Part shown: positions 7,094 to 17,074 of the stretch, piece after piece | How positions within the stretch are numbered: the stretch's first letter is position 1 | How the letters are laid out: each line of letters starts with the position of its first letter | Origin: Plantago elongata | Lineage: Eukaryota > Streptophyta > Magnoliopsida > Lamiales > Plantaginaceae | DNA: 26,120 nt | Assembly (NCBI GenBank): GCA_036897095.1 | Contig: JAYMSP010002125.1 | Location: 1 to 26,120 of the forward strand | Direction: 5' to 3' | Notes under the pieces: generated by a model | Told to the model about the DNA's origin: nothing | Database searches by the model: none | Seen by the model: the letters and a program-made list of their open reading frames with translations, nothing else | Program-made: the position numbers and the translations under genes

Positions 7094-9050
7094 GCCACTG
7101 AAATTGTAACCCTTGGATGTTTTCTCTCTTTAAACCTTTACCTAAGCCAAGTGTTTACATTTCAATCTCTATATAAGATAATCTGACCAAGTAAAAAAGA
7201 AACTCAAATGCTTTGCGCGCGATGTTTATCAACTCATTCATGCAATTGTTAAAAGATAGCATTAACGGCCCTAGCAATCTCCCCACTGCAGGTTGCGGAT
7301 CTCGTGACACATGCTATATCAACTGTCGTAGCGTAACGGTGTAAAGGTAAGAAAACAAAGCTTAAAGTACTTTGTGAATTATGATAGTTGATAAATTAAT
7401 GTGCAAAATTAAATCTAAGAGTGAAAAAATTCAAGGAACTCAACCAATTGAATCATTGCAATTTAAAAATTACATTTTAATGGTTAACAATAAACTCAAG
7501 ATCTCAACAATTTTAGAGTTATGTTATGTCACTCAAGATCTCGTATTCTTAATGATAATATAAAATTTATGGGAACACATGTAAATCATTACAGATAAAT
7601 AGATAATAATGCCTATTTATGTATGAACAATAATCATAAATAAATGTTGAATCCAATATGTATATTTATCCTCAATCGATTGTTTCTAAGATATATATAT
7701 ATTTTTACTGCATGGGACTAGTATATTACTGAATAAGTTGTTTAGGTAGTCTGAGAGTAAATTTAATTTTTTTAAAATAATTAAAACTCGATCAATGTTG
7801 TGTTATCATTTCACGTATTTGCAAGCAAAGAGCGGATTCACATGGACATGTCCTTTGAGTTAGAATCCTGCAACAGAGCAGAATGAGGTAGAGCTTTAAT
7901 TACAAGTCAAAAACAGGTTTTTAGGTTTTATTCCATCAATGAAATTTAATTTTGCCTAACTTAATGGTACAAAATTCAATTCTTCACATGGCCTTCACTT
8001 AGATTATGGTAAACGTATGTAACGTGTCACTTGATAGTTACAACTTTACATAAATAAATTAAGTCAATTTCGTGTAAATTTTTATAAAAACTCGAAACTT
8101 AGACGCTTCTTGTCTAACTCGCCCGATTTTCCCCTCCCCTTCGCGGCCTCTATTATATTTATGAGAGTATTAATGGTTTGGTGTAACTTAGTGAAACAAG
8201 CAGCATTAACTAATAACACAAGGGCATCAATTGTTGAACCCCGTGTTACCGTGTAGTTCACGAAACCTAGCTCCTAAAAGAGACATGTCAAGGTTACTGT
8301 GTCGGTTTAGGGTAATAAATGAAGGAAAAAAAACTCGGGTTCATTTCTTTTAATCGTCTGAAAGAATTTTATTGAAAATAAGAAACCACCACATGACTAT
8401 GGATGTTACTACCATGGCCACTTAGTCCAGTACCACAGCAAACAAGGCTTAGAACATTTTTCCCAGACACAATATACATAGATTTGGTACCAAATTGGGA
8501 AATCACACTCGTGCTCTGGTAAATTATGTCTGATTTGGTTTCAGTTATTATTCACTTTGAATCGGAACCTATACAAATTTAATTTTGACATCATTTAAGA
8601 AGACTCCCACTATATGATTGCATCATTTTCACTCTAAATCGATATAAAATGTTAGGTATTACATGCTTGGTACAAGTATGATATAAATATTAAAATATTA
8701 TTAGACACGACGTCGATAAATCATGGAAATGAATTTACACTACATTGAGAAATCGAAACACTCCATAATTTCTCACTGGATGATCTCATATACATCACAA
8801 AAATGAACGGTTTTCTACTTCTTTTTCTTACCTCGATGTCCTTTCTCTTTACTCATTGTCTTATACAAACAACATATTGTTCAAAACTTCAAATCACTAT
8901 ACGTACAATTAAGAATATAGGTGTTTATTGAGCCCCTCATTTATACATGTACAACTACAATGTTTCAGATAGTGTCAATACTTTTTTATAAGTGAATTGA
9001 AGTAGGTAACTTATTTTCTTTATAATATTTTTGGATTATTTATTATATAT
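7094..9050. other. AT-rich intergenic sequence, no gene seen
   Basis: No open frame here has codon character, splice structure or homology I recognise. Longer open stretches (for example 7381-7563) are AT-rich and without motifs. A short (AT)n run lies near 7690-7703. Confidence 0.6.
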
Positions 9051-9054
9051 GCAA

Positions 9055-9255
9055 CGTTTATCACTAACTTTTAAGTTAGCTTTTCAACTACATATTTTTT
9101 TAAATAAAATACTCGTTATGGGAATGCACAATTTTTTAAACAAGTTAGCTGGTTTGAGAAGCTAATCAAGTTAGTTTGTTAAAAAAATTATCTGATAAAT
9201 TATCAGCTACATTTTTAACTACCAACTACATTTTCAGCTAGTTTTACAACCGAAT
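9055..9255 (-). mobile_element. MITE-like element, copy I (inverted)
   Basis: Reverse-complement copy of the element at 9795 and 10085. It shares GGTTTGAGAAGCTAATCAAG (the complement of CTTGATTAGCTTCTCAAACC in copy III) and TTTTCAGCTAGTTTTAC at its end. About 200 bp, AT-rich, no coding capacity. The ends are only approximate. Confidence 0.6.
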
Positions 9256-9794
9256 TATAGAATCACAGAGAACATGATATGGCCAGGAAGAATTTGCCAG
9301 TTTCGAAGATTCTCTCAGTGCTTATTTCCATTTCAAGTTTTAACTAAACATGTGAAAGCCACTACATAGACAAGAGATAATATTCACCATGAGAATTAAA
9401 AGATTATTGAATTAGAATGGAGTGATTATTAAATAGTAAAAGAATCCAAGTGTTGGTTGAACATGTAAAATGCAACCAAGCCCATGTGACATGAGAGTAA
9501 CACGAAAAAAAGGTCATTAATCATCATCTCTTGCCACCACTAGCGCACCACCTTATATCAAATCTCAATTATCATGTTTTACTAATCACTTTTAAGTGTG
9601 ACTCAACATTTTATTGCATTATTCCCCTTTCAATTATCATGAAGAAGATGTTCATTCAATTACCATGAAGATGTTCATGTGGTATTCGAGTACACAAGAG
9701 AAGTCACTCATAGGACCTTTGGAACTAATTAAGTTACAAATCACAATGATGTTTTTCATTTTGTTTAGAATTTTTTTTCATTTTAGACTCGATT

Positions 9795-9960
9795 TAACAA
9801 AACTAGCTGAAAAGGTAATTAATAACTTATCATATAATTTTTTTTCAATAATCTTACTTGATTAACTTTTCAAACCAGCTAGCTTGTTTAAAAAGCTACG
9901 CGTTCACGTAATAAACTTTTTATTAAAAAAAATTTATTGAACTGAAAAGTTAATGGTAAA
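9795..9960 (+). mobile_element. MITE-like element, copy II
   Basis: Begins with CAAAACTAGCTGAAAAGGTA, continues with CTTGATTAACTTTTCAAACC and AGCTAGCTTGTTTAAAAAGC, and ends around TTTTTATTAAAAAAAATTTA. The internal AACTAGCTGAAAAG and CTTTTCAAACCAGCTAG can pair, as expected of a small hairpin-forming non-autonomous DNA transposon. Confidence 0.6.
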
Positions 9961-10084
9961 TATGGACTTATTGTATTTAAAATATATTAGGAAGAATATG
10001 TGTTCTCAATAAACTTCATATTATTTAACGTTCAGTACAATAAGCGTACTCATACAAACAACATAGTAGTGCATTATTCGTTAT

Positions 10085-10290
10085 GGCTCTGTTTAGCAAA
10101 ACTAGCTGAAAAGGTAGTTGGTAACTGAAAAAAGGCAGTTGGTGGCTTGTCAGATAACTTTTTTTTTCAACAAGCTAACTTGATTAGCTTCTCAAACCAA
10201 CTAGATTATTAAAAGATTGCACATTAACATAACAAATTTTTTATTAAAAAAATTTATTTTACTGAAAACTAGTGGTTAATAAGACCTAAA
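10085..10290 (+). mobile_element. MITE-like element, copy III (best preserved)
   Basis: Starts GGCTCTGTTTAGCAAAACTA and shares the block CAAAACTAGCTGAAAAGGTA with copy II. It then has CTTGATTAGCTTCTCAAACC and a terminal A/T-rich stretch ending near GGTTAATAAGACC. The GGCTCTGTTTaGcAAAACTAG start resembles the ends of plant hAT-type MITEs, but the family assignment is a guess and no clean target-site duplication was found. Confidence 0.6.
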
Positions 10291-10299
10291 TTTCATTAA

Positions 10300-11285
10300 A
10301 TGGTAATGTAACTTATTTAGTAATATGTTGACTAATTGATTAATCACTTTAATACTACCATTAAATTCCATTTTTCATAACCTACCTTAATACTAAAATT
10401 AAATAATATTTCCACAACATATTTTGTAAATATAAAATGATTAATAAGCAGGCATTTTTATTTTTTTGTTTAGGCCAAAGTGCTTCCATTCATAATAAGT
10501 AGGCAATTTATACATGCATATATATTTTGGCATCTAAATTAGATTTTGAGTGATTTTTTATTGACCAAGGTAATTGTGGAGGTAGACTTAGTACTTTTAT
10601 AGTTTTACATGTCATCATAATTAATAACAAAGAATTAATTAATTAAATCAGTTTTAAGGTACCTGATACAATTACTATAATTACACTAAAATATTAGATT
10701 GCGTACAAGACCACAATGTAATAACAATCTTCCTTTTTTTGCATAAGACAGTTCATAGTAACAAATTACCCAAATCTGTCTTACCACAAATTATCCCAAA
10801 TTAGCAAAATGTATAATGTAATGCAATTATAATTTTCTTAGTTGATTGTTTAAGACCACTGGATTAAATTGTAAGGTTCCGTTCGGTTATTCTAAAAATT
10901 TATTAATTTCAATTCAGATCAATTTAATTCAGTTCTGTCAGTTGATTTTTACACTATATAAACTTAATTTAATTTATATAACTTTAATTCAAATTAATTC
11001 CGTTCAATTTAATTCTGATGAATAAAGCATAGTTTAATCTGTCCGTCTCACATAACTTTATACATTCTTTTATTTAGTTTTAACCGTCTCAAAAGCTTCC
11101 AAACTTAAAAAAATGAAGCTATCGATACCACATATCCAAAAAACCAAATGAAAAAAATCTGACTTTACTCACATTATACACTTTTAAAAAACAGGACGAA
11201 ATATCTCAGCGGTACGAGAACTATTAGGTGACTCCAAAATCAAACACGTACATAACCATCGTTTAAAATAACCTGATTTTTACTA
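10300..11285. other. AT-rich intergenic sequence with degenerate repeats
   Basis: No gene seen. The part from about 10875 to 11030 is a low-complexity AATTCAATT/AATTTAATT tract starting with GGTTCCGTTCGGTTATTC, typical in texture of decayed plant MITEs. At 11040-11120, CTGTCCGTCTCACATAACTT and CCGTCTCAAAAGCTTCCAAA look like another short repeat remnant. Confidence 0.5.
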
Positions 11286-11289
11286 GTAT

Positions 11290-11465
11290 GTTGTTAAACG
11301 AGCCGAACGAACCGAGTTTTATGATACTCGATTTGAACTCGAACGAACTCAATCGAGCCATATCCGAGCTCAAATCATTAACAAAACGAATCCTTGTTAA
11401 TATTTATCTCTTCGTTTACAAACTCATTCAGTTCGATTCAATTTAGATAATCACACTCGAAAATA
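11290..11465. repeat. GAGCTC/CGAACGA-rich dispersed-repeat remnant
   Basis: Repeated short words (ACGAGCCGAACGAACCGAG, ACTCGATTTGAACTCGAACG, ATCGAGCCATATCCGAGCTC, CAGTTCGATTCAA) form a degenerate TCGA-rich tract. Tracts of this kind are common transposon-derived repeats near plant genes. It lies 210-390 bp before the mutase start codon, so it may sit within that promoter. Confidence 0.5.
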
Positions 11466-11587
11466 GCCAAATCGGGCAAATAACGAAATTTGAAGTCATC
11501 CGTTACCCCACCCACACCCACCCTACCTCTTCACAGTGACAGCCCTCCTGCAAATCTTGCTCTCTCGATCGAGCCCATCACCAATCA

Positions 11588-11675
11588 CCTATATATACAC
11601 CCGCCCATCTCACACTCTCCTTCCTCACATCACACCAAAAACCCACCCAAGATCTCCCAATCACCACCCAAAACC
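11588..11675 (+). promoter_or_regulatory. TATA box and CT-rich leader of the arabinopyranose mutase gene
   Basis: CTATATATACACC at 11589-11601 is a good plant TATA box. A CT/CA-rich leader (CACACTCTCCTTCC, then CACCACCCAAAACC) leads to the ATG at 11676. Transcription probably starts near 11620. The reading frame is open upstream to 11490, but the TATA box lies inside that extension, so the upstream ATG is not used. Confidence 0.65.
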
Positions 11676-14192
11676 ATGTCGACACCTTCCGTTCCGGTGT
11701 CACCGCCGCTCGTCAACGAGCTCGACATCGTCATCCCGACCATCCGCAACCTCGACTTCCTCGAAATGTGGCGCCCCTTTTTCCAGCCCTACCATCTCAT
11801 CATCGTGCAGGACGGTGACCCCACCAAGACCATCAAGGTCCCGGAGGGTTTCGACTACGAGCTCTACAATCGGAATGATATCAACCGGATCTTGGGTCCT
11901 AAGGCGTCCTGCATCTCGTTTAAGGACTCTGCTTGCCGTTGCTTCGGGTTTTTGGTATCGAAGAAGAAGTATATCTTCACCATTGACGACGATTGCTTTG
12001 TAAGTTTTTCAATTTTGTTTTGATTTGATCGATTTCGTTGCTGATTTGTCCGATCTGGGTTGAATTGGGTTTGATTTGTGTGGACTGAGTTGACTCGGTG
12101 AGGAAAATGTGTTTACTGAGTCTAATCGGCGATTTCGATCTCGATTGCAGTGAAGTGATCTCGATTAACGATTTTGGGTTTTTTTAAGCATTCGTTACGA
12201 AAAGTCATAAGTGTCACGAATAATTTAAATTGATCGATTTTTGTTGTGGTTCATTTTGATGAGATTTAAATCGATTGTTTAAGGCTTATCTTACATGTTT
12301 GACAATCGATTAAAACTATGTAAACCAATTTAAAATAGACGTTTTTAATCAGATTTTGGTGATTATTAAACATTTTCGATTAAAATTATGAAAACCTATT
12401 TAAAATAGATATTTTTAATCAGATTTTGGCGATTATGAAACAGTTTAGTGTTTTTCAACATTGGCGATATGAAAATAATGGAATCCGAAATTATTTCAGA
12501 TTTTTTCATTTTATGTTCAACATAAGATTAGAAAAATCAGAATGTATATGTAAAAGTTCGGAAACATATTTCGAAGTCGAGATTTTAATCTATGATGGAT
12601 CTGATTGAAGTCAACAAGACAAAGAAGATATTTTTATTCAAATTTTAAAATGTGTGGAAAAATAGTGGGAATAGAATAGAAAATATACACAGATTGACTC
12701 AATACTCACTTTAGGACACGTAGTATGTTGTACCTTTTGTAAATTATGAATTGACCCCACATTGTCCCATTATTATGATTATGGTCCCTGAATTTTCAAG
12801 AAATAGTATCAATGTGTTGGATCCACTTTCATTTATGACACATCTGATACTGTTGTGTAGGTTGCCAAGGATCCAACTGGAAAGGAGATCAATGCGTTGC
12901 AACAGCACATCCACAACCTGCTGTCTCCGTCCACGCCCTTCTTTTTCAACACATTGTATGATCCCTACAGGGAAGGTGCCGACTACGTCCGTGGCTACCC
13001 GTTCAGCATGCGTGAGGGCGCGCCTACTGCCGTTTCTCATGGACTGTGGCTCAACATTCCTGACTATGATGCCCCGACTCAGCTTGTTAAGCCTCTGGAG
13101 CGTAACACGAGGTGAGTTTGATAACAGAGATGCCGGTTTTGTAATGTAGCTTGGTTTTGATTGTTCATTGGATTGATTGGTGTGGTTGTTTTGTAATGCA
13201 GGTATGTGGATGCTGTCATGACTATCCCGAAAGGAACCCTGTTCCCGATGTGTGGGATGAACCTTGGTTTCAACAGGGATCTCATTGGACCGGCAATGTA
13301 CTTTGGGCTTATGGGTGATGGACAGCCTATTGGAAGATACGATGATATGTGGGCTGGTTGGTGCACTAAGGTAACATTATTGTCCACATATATCTCTTGT
13401 ATATTATTATACCTTGTCTGTTCCATATAGTTTACTAGTAATCTTGGTGCATTGCTCAGAGTATGATAATATAATTCTTGAACGTAACAAGACTCGATTT
13501 ATGTATAAGCTTGGTTGGTGTAGCCAATTGATCTTATACTAGTTACCATTTGTAACTTTTACGATTGTTCTCTCTGAAGCCTGTGGCGAGTAGAGAGACA
13601 AGAAAGTTTCGAAAAAATCATGCACACTCTCAACTCATATATATATACCCATGTCTGCTAACATAAATCTCAGTTGCTAGAGTATGATCATGTTTCTTAA
13701 AAAATCTTGCAAGAGTATGATCTTGTTTCATAAAAATCTCAACTTTGTTCTGTTATTACGCCATAATCCGAGGATTTTGCCATAATCATGACATTGAAGA
13801 TCTGATAACTAAATTTGTAACATTTTTTGCAGGTGATCACTGATCATTTGGGTCTTGGAGTCAAGACAGGGCTACCGTACATCTGGCACAGCAAGGCTAG
13901 CAACCCGTTTGTCAATCTGAAGAAGGAATACAAGGGCATCTACTGGCAAGAGGAAATCATCCCGTTCTTCCAGTCTGTTGTGCTCCCAAAAGAATGCACA
14001 ACCGTGCAAAAGTGCTACATGGAGCTGTCCAAGCTCGTCAAGCAGAAGCTCACCCCTATCGATCCTTACTTTGAGAAGCTTGGTGATGCTATGGTCACCT
14101 GGATTGAAGCATGGGATGAGCTCAACCCATCAACTGACTCGGCTGCTCCTGCTGTTGATGCCAAGAAAGCCGCGCCCGCTGCCAAGAAGTAG
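11676..14192 (+). CDS. RGP1: UDP-arabinopyranose mutase / reversibly glycosylated polypeptide (four exons)
   Basis: Interconverts UDP-L-arabinopyranose and UDP-L-arabinofuranose, supplying arabinofuranose for cell-wall polymers. Family members are soluble and sit in the cytosol and on the outer face of the Golgi. Exons are 11676-11999, 12861-13111, 13202-13370 and 13833-14192; all introns are GT-AG, and the product is 367 residues (about 357 is usual). After a Pro/Ser-rich N-terminus come [20 protein letters not shown] and QDGDP. The aspartate motif TIDDDCF (Asp104-106) ends exon 1. [10 protein letters not shown] follows in exon 2, with Arg159 matching the arginine glycosylated in the family (Arg158 in characterised members). 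WWAGWC-like MWAGWCTK closes exon 3, and an Ala/Lys-rich tail ends the protein. No signal peptide, as expected. The start fits the exon-1 frame and lies just after the leader. The symbol reflects the class I RGP/UAM group; the exact orthologue is not settled. Confidence 0.97.
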
Positions 14193-14707
14193 ACTCACTA
14201 CCTTATCTTGTCCTTTTTCCAGTTATTTATATGCGATCTATGTCGTTATCTTATTATACTCTGTCACTTGATCTTAGAGAATGAGTTATCTTGTTTGACG
14301 GCTCAGTGACCTTAATTTATTTGATACTACTGTTATAGATGTTCAACAGAACAATTTTTACTGGATTTTAGTACTACCATACTTGTTTATTTACCAGTTG
14401 CTGAATTAATTTTGCCCCTTATGTTCTTCACTGTCAGTATATTCATGACACAGAATACGTTTCACACTCGACCCTGGGAGTGTACCTGATGGTATCATTC
14501 CCCACTGTCGCTTTGGGTAGAAATTCTGTCTTTTACGTACTAGTAGTAAAAACTAAGTAACATAGAATGTTCAAATTCTCAATATATGAACAATCAAAAC
14601 ACACAATGCCATTTTACTTGTAAGTTTTAGCTTCAGCTTAAATGTTACACTCATAGAAGAGAAAACGGAATGTCTAGAAAATAGAAAATAGTCAAATGCA
14701 CATTAGT
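14193..14707. other. Convergent 3' intergenic region
   Basis: 515 bp between the stop codons of two convergent genes. It must contain both 3' UTRs. No gene or repeat was seen in it. Confidence 0.7.
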
Positions 14708-15541
14708 TCATGTTGGGACAAGGAACACATCAAACTCGTAAGCATTTCCATGGCTACTTATCACAACAAGGCCAAGAGTTACTAAGATTAACATAAGAGC
14801 ACACCAAGCCACTGCCACCTTATACTTCCTACCGCCACCGCCCCTCTGCTCACTCCCTTCGCATCTCTTATCGTCCACCACCACTCCCTCCACTGAAGAA
14901 GAATCCAGAACCGGACCAGATATAGGAAAAGAATCATGGTCTTCCTCTCCCGCTCCCCGACTTCTGTTCCCATTACTTACCGATCCACATCCCGGATTCA
15001 AATCTGACAATTCATTACACACTTCACTCTCGCCACAGCCACCATCATCATAATCCAACTCCACCTCTTCACTCCCACCTTCCCCCGTGCCAAAAAGCCG
15101 CCTTCCCTTAACTTTACCTGTCCTGATCGCCACCCTTCTCTCCCGGATAATCTCTTCAACTGACATATCCCAATTCTTGGCATTCAAGAATCCTTCCGTA
15201 GGAGACCGTCTGTATTGGAGAGAAGACATGAGCCCTCGAGGCGAACTTTCGATGTCCACAAGCAAGTGATCTAATGAGGCAAGTGTTGAGTTAGAGCCAG
15301 TTGAGCATCTGCGTGGGATGCTAGTGCTTGTACTAGTACGTGGTTTGGAATTGGACTGTTTGAGTGATTCCCATTCCTTCTCAATGTTGGTGAACTTTTG
15401 GAATAGTGCCAAGTTCTTTTCACTGTCTTTGGCTCCAGGTTTTGATGAGCTTTGCTCCATGGTAGGGTTTTGATAATGATTGTTAGAGATGGGTTCAATC
15501 TTTTTAGACTGGTTAATCATTTTATTTGATGATTTCTGCAT
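14708..15541 (-). CDS. Uncharacterised plant protein with C-terminal membrane anchor (single exon)
   Basis: A 277-residue protein I cannot name. The N-terminal half is Ser/Lys/Asn-rich and hydrophilic. A more conserved-looking core follows: TLASLDHLLVDIESSPRGLM, then NAKNWDMSVEEIIRERRVAI, then RTGKVKGRRLFG. After an acidic, Gly-rich linker there is one hydrophobic helix at about 242-261 (VAVAWCALMLILVTLGLVVI) and the end EFDVFLVPT. This layout predicts a tail-anchored protein facing the cytosol. Two starts are possible: 15541 (used here) and Met28 at 15460, which gives 250 residues. Both are preceded by the same AACCCTACC on the coding strand, so the first 27 residues are uncertain. No intron is needed. 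It converges with the mutase gene across 515 bp. Known relatives, as far as I recall, are unannotated plant proteins. Confidence 0.8.
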   Translation of the reverse strand: MQKSSNKMINQSKKIEPISNNHYQNPTMEQSSSKPGAKDSEKNLALFQKFTNIEKEWESLKQSNSKPRTSTSTSIPRRCSTGSNSTLASLDHLLVDIESSPRGLMSSLQYRRSPTEGFLNAKNWDMSVEEIIRERRVAIRTGKVKGRRLFGTGEGGSEEVELDYDDGGCGESEVCNELSDLNPGCGSVSNGNRSRGAGEEDHDSFPISGPVLDSSSVEGVVVDDKRCEGSEQRGGGGRKYKVAVAWCALMLILVTLGLVVISSHGNAYEFDVFLVPT

Positions 15542-17074
15542 GGTAGGGTTGATGGATGATGGTGTGGTGGATGAGAATTTAGGGGATTTTAACTGTCTTT
15601 AGCTCCACGTCCTGATTTTTCTCAAGTTTTCAAAAATTGAATTGGCAGGAAGAATAAATTTGAATTTGGAGTGAAATGTAAACACAGTAAATAAAAAATC
15701 TTGTCCTTACTAACCAAATTTGAATTGGCAGGAAGAAAAAATCTTGTTCTTAGCTTGTATTTTTAAATGTTTAAAAAAATTACTTTCGAACTTTTGAAGT
15801 AATAAAAGTGATTTTTAATTATTTTAAATCACAATTTCTGCGGCAACTTGTAAAAAATAAAGCAGGTAACTGTCAAAAGCAGATAAACATTCCAATAGCT
15901 GCTTCTAACTACTTTAAATAAGTAGTAGTGTTTTTCAATTAAAAACAATTAATAAAGTTATTTTTTTGTACACACTAAAACTTCTACTTTTATAATTTTA
16001 AGCTGTTTTTTATATGATTTATCAAACACTAATAACTTACTTAGAATCAACTCTATGTAAGTAATTACGAACACACACCTACTAACCAAGTGTAGACACA
16101 GTTTTCAAATTATCACTTCACATATAGTTTTTGCATAATAAGTTAGTAACTCTTTCAAAATCAAATTTTACATTCAGTTGTATACATTTACAAACACACA
16201 CACATGCTATCTTGTTGATTTAAATGTCAATAAACTTGAATTCACTAAATCCTTATGCTCTATTGTCAGTCAGTATTGTGCCTTGTTATATTTTATGTGC
16301 ATATTGCAATTGCTGCAACTCATTAAACAATTATAAAGTTACACAATGTGACATTTAATTGAAATGACGTGTACACAGGAGTCAGGAGACATGTTTCCTT
16401 TGATAGAGGAAACATGAACATAGTCTTTATTGACATTTTGTGCACCGACACTAATGGCGAAAACTGCATATAACACCGTCAGTTTTGGAAAACTTAGTAC
16501 TGCTTGGCTGGCAGTGCAAATCAATCCCAAGTCCCAACATTCAGAATCAAGCTCAGCAGTGGTCATTGCAAGCTGAATTGCTCATCAACAAATTTGGGAC
16601 TGCAGCTTCATGCCTCGTCGTTTCATTTGTTGAGGCACGTTGAGCAAAAGGCTCGATAAAGATACCCGGTTTAAAGAGTCCCAGTTACACATATCAACAC
16701 TCTTTATCTTTACAAGTTTAGCATTCTAATGAGAAACTCTAATGCACCCAAAGCACAAAATATTACACCACAGATTTCAGAAAACACACAAGAGCATTCA
16801 AGAGAATTGGATATATATAATCAAAACTACCATCATTTCTCCAATTGCTATCTCAGTAGGTTAAAACGATTCAATACAAAAAAGAAGTTGATTGCTCAGG
16901 CATCTGGAGCCTAGATAAAAGATACTACTGAGTACTGAATAAGACCTGGACAGATGTCCCTAACTTTTGATGAGAGTAGTAGTGTTCAGGACTAGTTAAA
17001 ATCTAATCGACGTTAACCTTGTTCTTGTTAATGGACCACAAAACATAGATATCAGATGCAAACAGAACACGCCC
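15542..17074. other. Intergenic region between two minus-strand genes
   Basis: 1.5 kb holding the promoter of the tail-anchored protein gene (right of 15541) and the 3' UTR and terminator region of SAE1 (left of 17075). The part from 15740 to 16250 is AT-rich and featureless. A perfect 10-bp hairpin lies at 16390-16416. A minus-strand open stretch at 16339-16566 has no recognisable domain and I do not call it a gene. Confidence 0.55.
16390..16416. repeat. Perfect 10-bp inverted repeat
   Basis: CATGTTTCCT at 16390-16399 and AGGAAACATG at 16407-16416 enclose a 7-base loop. It lies about 660 bp beyond the SAE1 stop. It is too short for a plant microRNA precursor, and its role is unknown. Confidence 0.6.

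Noticed and set aside
7260..7345. Possible tRNA-like segment around a GGTTGCGGATCTCG word
   Set aside because: No cloverleaf with matching acceptor and T arms could be drawn by eye.
7381..7563. 60-residue open frame
   Set aside because: Short, AT-driven, with no recognisable motif, no promoter signal and no neighbouring exons.
9614..9865. 83-residue open frame in the AT-rich intergenic region
   Set aside because: It overlaps MITE-like copy II, has no domain or splice context, and its Phe/Leu/Ile/Asn richness follows from AT content.
11490..11675. Upstream in-frame extension of the mutase from an ATG at 11490
   Set aside because: The TATA box at about 11590 lies within it, and the added residues are Pro/His/Ser-rich leader translation, not part of the family.
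11536..12003. Second long open frame overlapping mutase exon 1
   Set aside because: It lies out of frame with the conserved mutase sequence, is Ser/Arg/Thr-rich and simply reflects GC-rich codons of the real exon.
16339..16566. 75-residue minus-strand open frame
   Set aside because: Contains the 10-bp hairpin, shows no family resemblance and lies in the region expected to be SAE1 3' flank.
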